A DNA stretch of 64,000 nucleotides, taken from assembly GCA_016748015.1 (NCBI GenBank), contig JAAOMT010000586.1:1-64000 (forward strand). The letters are read 5' to 3'. The notes under the pieces were generated by a model that saw only the letters and a program-made list of their open reading frames with translations, did not search any database and had not been told where the DNA came from. Position 1 is the first letter of the stretch. Every line of letters starts with the position of its first letter. This document shows, in pieces, positions 57,331 through 64,000 of this stretch. The translations under genes were made by a program, and so were the position numbers. This stretch comes from Geosiphon pyriformis (lineage: Eukaryota > Glomeromycota > Glomeromycetes > Archaeosporales > Geosiphonaceae).

Positions 57331-60300
57331 ATTTTTTTATTAACACTTTATGAATAAGATCCAAATACTATTTAGCACAATACATCAAACTAAGTAATCT
57401 AAACTAAGTACAAATTATGTATTTTCTACATATGACCAGCCATTTAAATCAATCAGAACAATACTATGAATTTATCTTAACAAATACTGTACTAATAATA
57501 CCAGAAAAAAATTGCAAAGCTTGTGAAAACCAAAACTAATAATATGTGCTTTTACACTATTAAGCAATTTGATGATATTATTAGAAAACAATAATGAAAA
57601 CCCATAAGTTCTTAGAAGCACCAAATTATTATACATGATTAAATTTCTTATTTTTATAATTGTTTTAAACCTAGCTCTTACTATTTACATCTTTGTTTAA
57701 TAAGTCATCTCTAAGTTTCTTACTAATTCAATGATCATTTTGCCAACAATTTTAATATATCCAAAAATAGACAAAGTTTTCAAATATCAATTCTTAAAAA
57801 CAAAACATTTGTATAAAGAAATATACACTTTAAAGTCAAAAACACATGTAAAAAACATTTACATGACACAAAATAAAGACAAACTTAATTCCAACATAAA
57901 AACTCACTAAACTATATAAGAATTAAACAATTCCACATAAGTGACAAAGTTTATTATGTATATAAATAAATAGTCAAGAAGTTCTACTTCCCTATAATGC
58001 AAATATAATATATTGGAGTATGTTTTATTATACAAATATTTCTTAACAGCAACTAGCAAATAATAATATAAAGCCTTTATAAAATACAAACACAAATCAA
58101 TAGTAGATTTACTTGTAAAGCCAGATGTCATATGTAAGTTAAGATATTACATCAAAAAAGTTTGAATCTAATTCACATTACCAATTATATTTGTATTAAT
58201 AATATTAAACTTAAGTCCTATCTCCCACCAAGCCTAATAAATGACCCTAAAAATACTATGCATAAAATAATAAATATTTTCAGACACTTCCATTCCACCA
58301 GCCTTAATGTAAACCTCTTTAACAAGTATAGAAAGTATTAAATTCAAGCATGAAGCTAAGTTAGTCAATTTATTAGCATATTTATTGCCTGAAATTCCCA
58401 AATAATTTTTAATCTTAAGCCAAAATATGTCAAGCCTCTTATTTTTAATAGAATTTACTACACTATATTTCTTTATTCAACATCAATTACGAAAATCCAG
58501 CAAAGCCAACTTCAACTTAAATTCACAAACATCTAGAACAGCCTAATTGTCTGAGTATACCACAATACTATTGTTTGCAAGAACACATTCCAAAGCCAAA
58601 GCAATTGCTTGCAATTTAGCCAACATAGAAAAAAACTAAACCACCAATTTTGACATATATGCTCAGATCCAAATTCACAAAAAATGCAGCTGTATTACAC
58701 TTTAACTCATATGTACCTAGGTTTTTTAAAAATCTATCTGTGTAAATATTAATAACATTTAAATTAACATTAAAAAAACACCACCACATCATAAAAAAAC
58801 CACCAAAACTGAAAACATTTAAATGCTATAAGTTATTAAAAAATAACTATGCAATAAGATAACAAAAAAAATTGACCAAATGCTTACATGCCAATTTGAA
58901 CCACACAAAGACAAAGTCTCTAAAATTGAGTTTTTTCTAATGACAAAAACTTTTTTAATTGAAAACTACACTTTTTTTATCATACAATTGTTTAACAAAA
59001 GTGATACAAATTTTTAAACAATCTGGAAACATTATAAAACACCAAATTTTCCAAAACAGAAGACATTAGAGTGCTTTTAAAAAACCAAAATGCTAAAAAA
59101 ATATTGTTGATGAGAAACATATCATAATCCAAAAAAAATTTCACCATACTAGCTAAAAAGTTGTTGACTGGACTGATTTTTAACTTAATAAGAAACTGTA
59201 AAAAATGCACTAAAGACCAACTTGAAACTTGCAAATCAAAGTATTTATAATTGAACAAATAACTGAAAATACTATTAGCATTTAAAAAACACAGCACTAA
59301 AGCCAACTTACTCTTTACTTGTATTTACTCAAAAGATTTTAGACTATACAAAAATAGATAATAAAGAATTTTATTAGAAAAGTTTTGAAACAAATCAATC
59401 TTTATTCTCAAACCTCTCCTAATTAGCGTATTTCATTTATTATACACACTCTTAAAAACAAAACTAAATTGGGTTCTGTAATTAACAATAGAGTGCAGTT
59501 CTGTTAAAACCAAATAGAAAAATTGTTTATTTAAAATAGCTTTTTTTAAAACCATATTAGCAAAAAACCTGATATCTGAATAAGCTTTTACCAGACTAGA
59601 TTTGGACAAACTTTAAAAAGACAAAAAATACCAAGATATTGGTAAGACTTCTCTTTTCACACAATAGAAATTGGCAACTCATTTATTAACAACAAAGTAT
59701 TTTTAACTCTCTGGTTGATAAGAATAACTACTGTTTTTTCATTATTGATTGTAATATTATTAATTTTAAAAAAGCCATTTGCAAATGTCCAAAATATATT
59801 GAATAGCTGCCTAATTATATTTAACCCAAATTGTATTATTAATGAAAGTGCTAGCTGTTAGAAATGAAATTATTTCACTCTGGTTCTTTAATTTGCCAGT
59901 CTTGACAACAAACTTAGTATTAATCTGATAACTACACAAATTCTCTTGCCTTTTGATTTCACACAAAAAAGAGTCATAAAAAATTCTCTAAAGTAAAAAA
60001 GAAAAAATCTTACTCTGGTCTAAAGTATTGTGCATCTAATATCTATTAGACAAATCATAATTAATTATAATCTAATTGATTTTGTTATTGTGAATACTTT
60101 CAAAAAATCTGACAAACCACTTACACATCTTGATCTGAACCAAACTGTTCTTTAGATAATATTAATTTACAGAATTATAAATCTTTTACATATCTTGCAA
60201 AACCAATCAAAGTTCATAACCCTTTTCCAAAACATTTTTAACCACTGAACTGACAGCAAAAATAAGAAATTGGGTGGTAGTGTCTTTCAACACAAAAAAA

Positions 60301-63300
60301 TTGTTACTACAAAGAACATTAAATTCATTATATACTAAAAAAACTCTATTAAAAAGAATTTTGAAAAGAATTTTTTGGGTTGTTTCAATCAATACAATCG
60401 GTCTGGTATTGGTCAAAACACTCTTTCATTTATAAAATTTAGGAATCATTAACACTCAAGCTTTTTTTCAAAATCAAGATATTAACTTACATACCAAACA
60501 AAAATTCAAAAGATCTAAAAACAAAATAAGCACAAAACTGTTACAATGTTTCTATAGCTTATTTGTAATACTAAAAAAATTAACAACTTTTCTATCAAGT
60601 AGGTTTTTGATTATATGCACCATTTTATCATAACTAATAGCACTTATAACACTAGTAAAAGCAGTATCATTAATATAAGCTAATGGCAGATATTAATAAT
60701 GCCATAAATTAAGAACATTATCTAATACTTTTTTCTTTCTAGTCCAGTCTTTTATAATTGCATCAACCTTAAATTTAATCTTAACAGGATCCAGAATTAA
60801 ATCATTATTAGCAACCAAATAATTTAATATTACTTTTTAAAAAAGATACTTTAATACATTCTTGATTATGTGACTGTTATTAACAGTAAAGCTTTTTATT
60901 TTCTTATTAATAGCAGATTTAATATTTATCTCTTCAGTTTTCAATGACTTAATAAGTTTGCAGACACAGTATAACTTCTTTATACCAAAAAAAGCAGATT
61001 TTACATAATCAAAATTAGCATCAGAATCCAATAGAACCTAAATAATTAAAGTCTTACTATGTTTTAAAGATGTCTAATGACTTATTAAAGAAACAAATTT
61101 ACCATTAAAACTTATATGAAAAAACTTGACAATTTTAGAAACTAAAATCTTTAACTTATAAAACTTGGAAAAATTTTTAGTAAAAACACCATTAAAGTTT
61201 TTGAACTACTTCTTTTTGAAAATTTTATCAGTTGATAGACATATCATCTTATAAATAATATTTTATATTGCATCCAAATTTGAGAACTTCTTGGATGTGA
61301 CAAACTTCTTAAAAAATAATATTACATTACCTGCTATGACATTTTTAAATTTGTTTTATTTAATTTCATTAGTATTTTTAATGTTAAACTTTCAATAATT
61401 CTTATTTGTCTGCTTGCACAAAAGATTTAGTTATATATCTAGTAAGTTATCCAAACTTATAAAAACAAAAACAGCCTAATAATCAGTATTGAAATAATTT
61501 TTAACATTTAAAATGTCACAATTTACTATTATATTAATCAAGTTTGAAGAAATAAACACATAGTTAATTGTTTTCATAACATCTTTAAAATTTTTTCATG
61601 TTAATGTTTTTGTAAACAAATTCTTAACTAATAAGTTGACCAGTCCTAAACTAAAGCATTTTTTAAAACTAGCACACTTATGGAAACCATTTTTATTAAA
61701 ATTACCACTCAAAATGACAAAAAAAATTTGTTTACAGCTTTTGCAATCAGAGAGTTAACTTTTTCAGCCTAAGATAAGTACATTAATAGTGTTGTACCAG
61801 CATACAGCCCCAGGATTGAAACAGAAAATTTATTTTTAATGAACAACTTGACAAAAAAAAGACAACCAGAAACTTTAAAAATTTTACATAAATGTCTTGC
61901 TAAGGCAATGTTCATAATAATTACAACACCAAAACCTAAGTAACCAGAGTCCAAACCAGAAACAAATACACAAACATCATCAAACTTATCAGCAATATAT
62001 GAGCAAACTTTTCTCTTTAGCTTAGTTTTAGTAATAATTGAAATCAAATTGTGCATATCTTTATGTCAATAGATAATATTTTTTTGCTTTGCAAAATTGT
62101 TCATACTCTTGACATTGCATGTGGCAATTTTCCAAATCAAATTAATCATTAATGAGAAAAAGTATCTAAATCCAAACTTTTATTGTCTAACTTGGCTAAC
62201 AAGTCTATGACCATATCAAATAAATTGTTTAACTTTTTCTCAAATCTCTTGACAGTTGCTTGATCCAAAACACTACTCTTATTACAGTCTTATTATTAAT
62301 AACTGCATCTAAATTCTTATTTATCATTATATTTATCTCTTAATTCTGTGATAAAAAAGTTACCAATGACTAATGTCCAGAGCTAAACTGGAAAACTATT
62401 GGCCTAAATATGTCTAATCTCTTAACCAGCTTGTTTACTTGCTCTGCAAGACTGTATTTAAGAGTAGCAAACCTATCATTTATATTCACAAAAACCAGCA
62501 GGAAAAACTTTATCTTTGAAGAGAAGCCAAGATTCAATGAATTATTATGCACAGAAAGAAAAAAGAAAAACCTATCAGCAATTATAGTTTAAGAAACACT
62601 ACCAAAAACTACCAAATAAGCAACAGATGTTGAGTGTTTGACATAAATAGCAGTCAATCTGTTTTTATTGGTGTTTAACAATGTTTTATAAAAAGAATAA
62701 CCAAAGAAAAAATTCTTATTTACAAAACAGTTCAATAATATATAATTCAGATTCTTATACTTTATATATTTGACAGATTCCAGATAAAACTAGCATAGAT
62801 TGGTGCCTTTTAGTACTGATGTAATTATTATGGTAGTATTAAATAATTCAGCAAAGTCAAAGTAAACAATTACATATCTGGCCCAAGCAGATGTAATTAG
62901 ATAATAGTTAATAATACATGTTTTTTTACCTACTAAAATAATATAATCTCAAATATTATGTGCATCAGTTTTTACTGACAAAGTATACAACAGTGCTTTA
63001 TTATAATTGCATCTTATAATTTCTTGTTTTTATCAGCTTTAGCAATATGCATGATATTTTTTTTAATTAAAACAAATCATTTAACTATAACTAAATTAGC
63101 ATAATCTGATTGCTTAAATTCTACCACAGCTTTTTGTTACAGCCCTACCAATTATATGTTAATCAACTTAATAACTCTAAACTTAGATAATACAGTATAC
63201 ACAGTCTTAACTAACATCTCAATTGGAATTTTTTTCACAACCACAGTCTAATTTGAATCTCTAACAGACTTTTTGAGATCAATATTTACCAAAATTATTA

Positions 63301-64000
63301 TTTTTTTTATGATATCAGAAGTCTGAACCAAACTTGATTCAAAAATAAATATTGCTTTGATAATTCCAGCAAATTTTGAAAGAGTAAAAGCCTTCCAAAA
63401 CCATTGATTTTTGAAAACAATTTTCTAACTGCCATTAGTTTTTTTTAAAAAAATTTATTAGCAACTTTATTCAGTTCAATATTCATAGCAAAAAATTTTC
63501 TAACAAAAACATTGACCAAGTTCTTTAAAAAAGAAAAAAGCATTAAAAAAATATTCAACAGAATGTCATTATTATTATTATTTAAGAAATTAATTTTTTT
63601 TAATGACTTCTCCAATGTCTTTTTGGTTTATACTCATGAACTTTTAAGTATTTGATTAGAATCTCTCTTAGCAAAAGCATTATTTTTACTATAGTCAAAG
63701 CTGATTTTTTCAACCAAATATTCTTTTTCTATGTTTACATTATTAGACTTAGTGGTATTACCAGCCTCAGAATTTTATAAATAACTGTTTAATTCTTTAA
63801 CAAAAGCCTTTCTGCCATTAATACCATCTTTCAAAGCACATTTTCTTCTTTTCTTCCTAAATAAAACAGATTTAATACTAACACCAGAGCCAAAATTTTT
63901 AAGAGTTTTTTTCATGATAGTGATATTAAGATCAACAATAGTTTCATAATTAAGCAAAAATGGTTTAGATTTATTATATTAAATAGTAAAAAACTTTTTG
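57331..64000 (-). mobile_element. LINE C: most decayed copy, runs off the window
   Basis: Minus strand, same family as A and B. Recognisable pieces from 5' to 3': LNYETIVDLNITIMKKTLKN (about 63957), SLAEQVNKLVKRLD coiled coil (near 62430), endonuclease (TKTKLKRKVCSYIADKF, FGVVIIMNIALARHLC, 62056-61769), a linker domain (FGIKKLYCVCKLIKS), reverse transcriptase (TRPIVLIETTQKILFKILFN, 60416-60207), and a C-terminal part near 58100. The 3' end carries gactggtcatatgtag (complement of 57421-57440) and a (TAA)n tail. The 5' leader at 63960-64000 matches that of LINE B at 56430-56465, so the element ends just outside the window. Far more AT-rich than A and B, and no frame is long. Confidence 0.8.

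Noticed and set aside
1-64000. tRNA or rRNA genes
   Set aside because: I scanned for GGTTCGAATCC-type T-arms and conserved rRNA stretches and saw none with a matching acceptor stem.

Overview
The window looks like nuclear DNA of a fungus, most likely an arbuscular mycorrhizal fungus (Glomeromycotina) or a close relative. The reasons are very AT-rich sequence, short spliceosomal introns of about 70-110 bases with GT..AG ends, a canonical Zn2Cys6 transcription factor, class 3 lipase-like genes, several decayed non-LTR retrotransposons, and a block that reads like DNA of a mollicute endobacterium. The taxon is inferred from content; there is no rRNA or marker gene here.

Layout. 0.7-4.5 kb: a tandem duplication carrying two paralogous genes, each fusing a ubiquitin unit to a PARP-like ADP-ribosyltransferase domain. 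5.0-6.5 kb (+) and 31.1-32.7 kb (-): two four-exon class 3 lipase-like genes with the same intron phases. Both keep the catalytic Asp and His, but the nucleophile Ser is Asp in one and Gly in the other. 15.5-16.8 kb (-): a three-exon Zn2Cys6 regulator. 19.5-20.1 kb (+): an unrecognised, probably broken multi-exon gene. Between these islands lie deserts (8-13, 20-28, 29-31 and 33-36.5 kb) of very AT-rich DNA with no recognisable genes, plus a dead Tc1/mariner element (25.0-26.1 kb) and LINE 3' ends (22.2-22.9 kb).

36.8-40.7 kb is the most unusual part. A decayed DUF7869-like transposon protein (+) faces, across only about 45 bases, a minus-strand block that reads as protein only if TGA is Trp (genetic code 4). 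The block encodes a Cys-rich zinc-ribbon protein, a HIT-like segment and a coiled-coil protein with a C-terminal membrane segment. Eighteen in-frame TGA codons fall where Trp is expected. A 172-base MITE with TA duplications lies just upstream. I read this as DNA of a mollicute endobacterium (the Mycoplasma-related endobacteria of such fungi) inserted in the host genome, or else a chimeric contig.

41.9-64.0 kb is a cluster of three near-full-length LINEs of one family (A +, B -, C -). Each has ORF1 (RRM-like part, coiled coil, zinc knuckle) and ORF2 (APE endonuclease, reverse transcriptase, RNase H). All are inactivated, with stops often at Trp positions. (TAA)n runs sit at their ends. C is the most decayed and runs off the window.

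I saw no operons, tRNA, rRNA or CRISPR arrays. The likely live genes are the two ubiquitin-ART genes, the two lipase-like genes and the Zn2Cys6 gene; the rest is mostly mobile or decayed.
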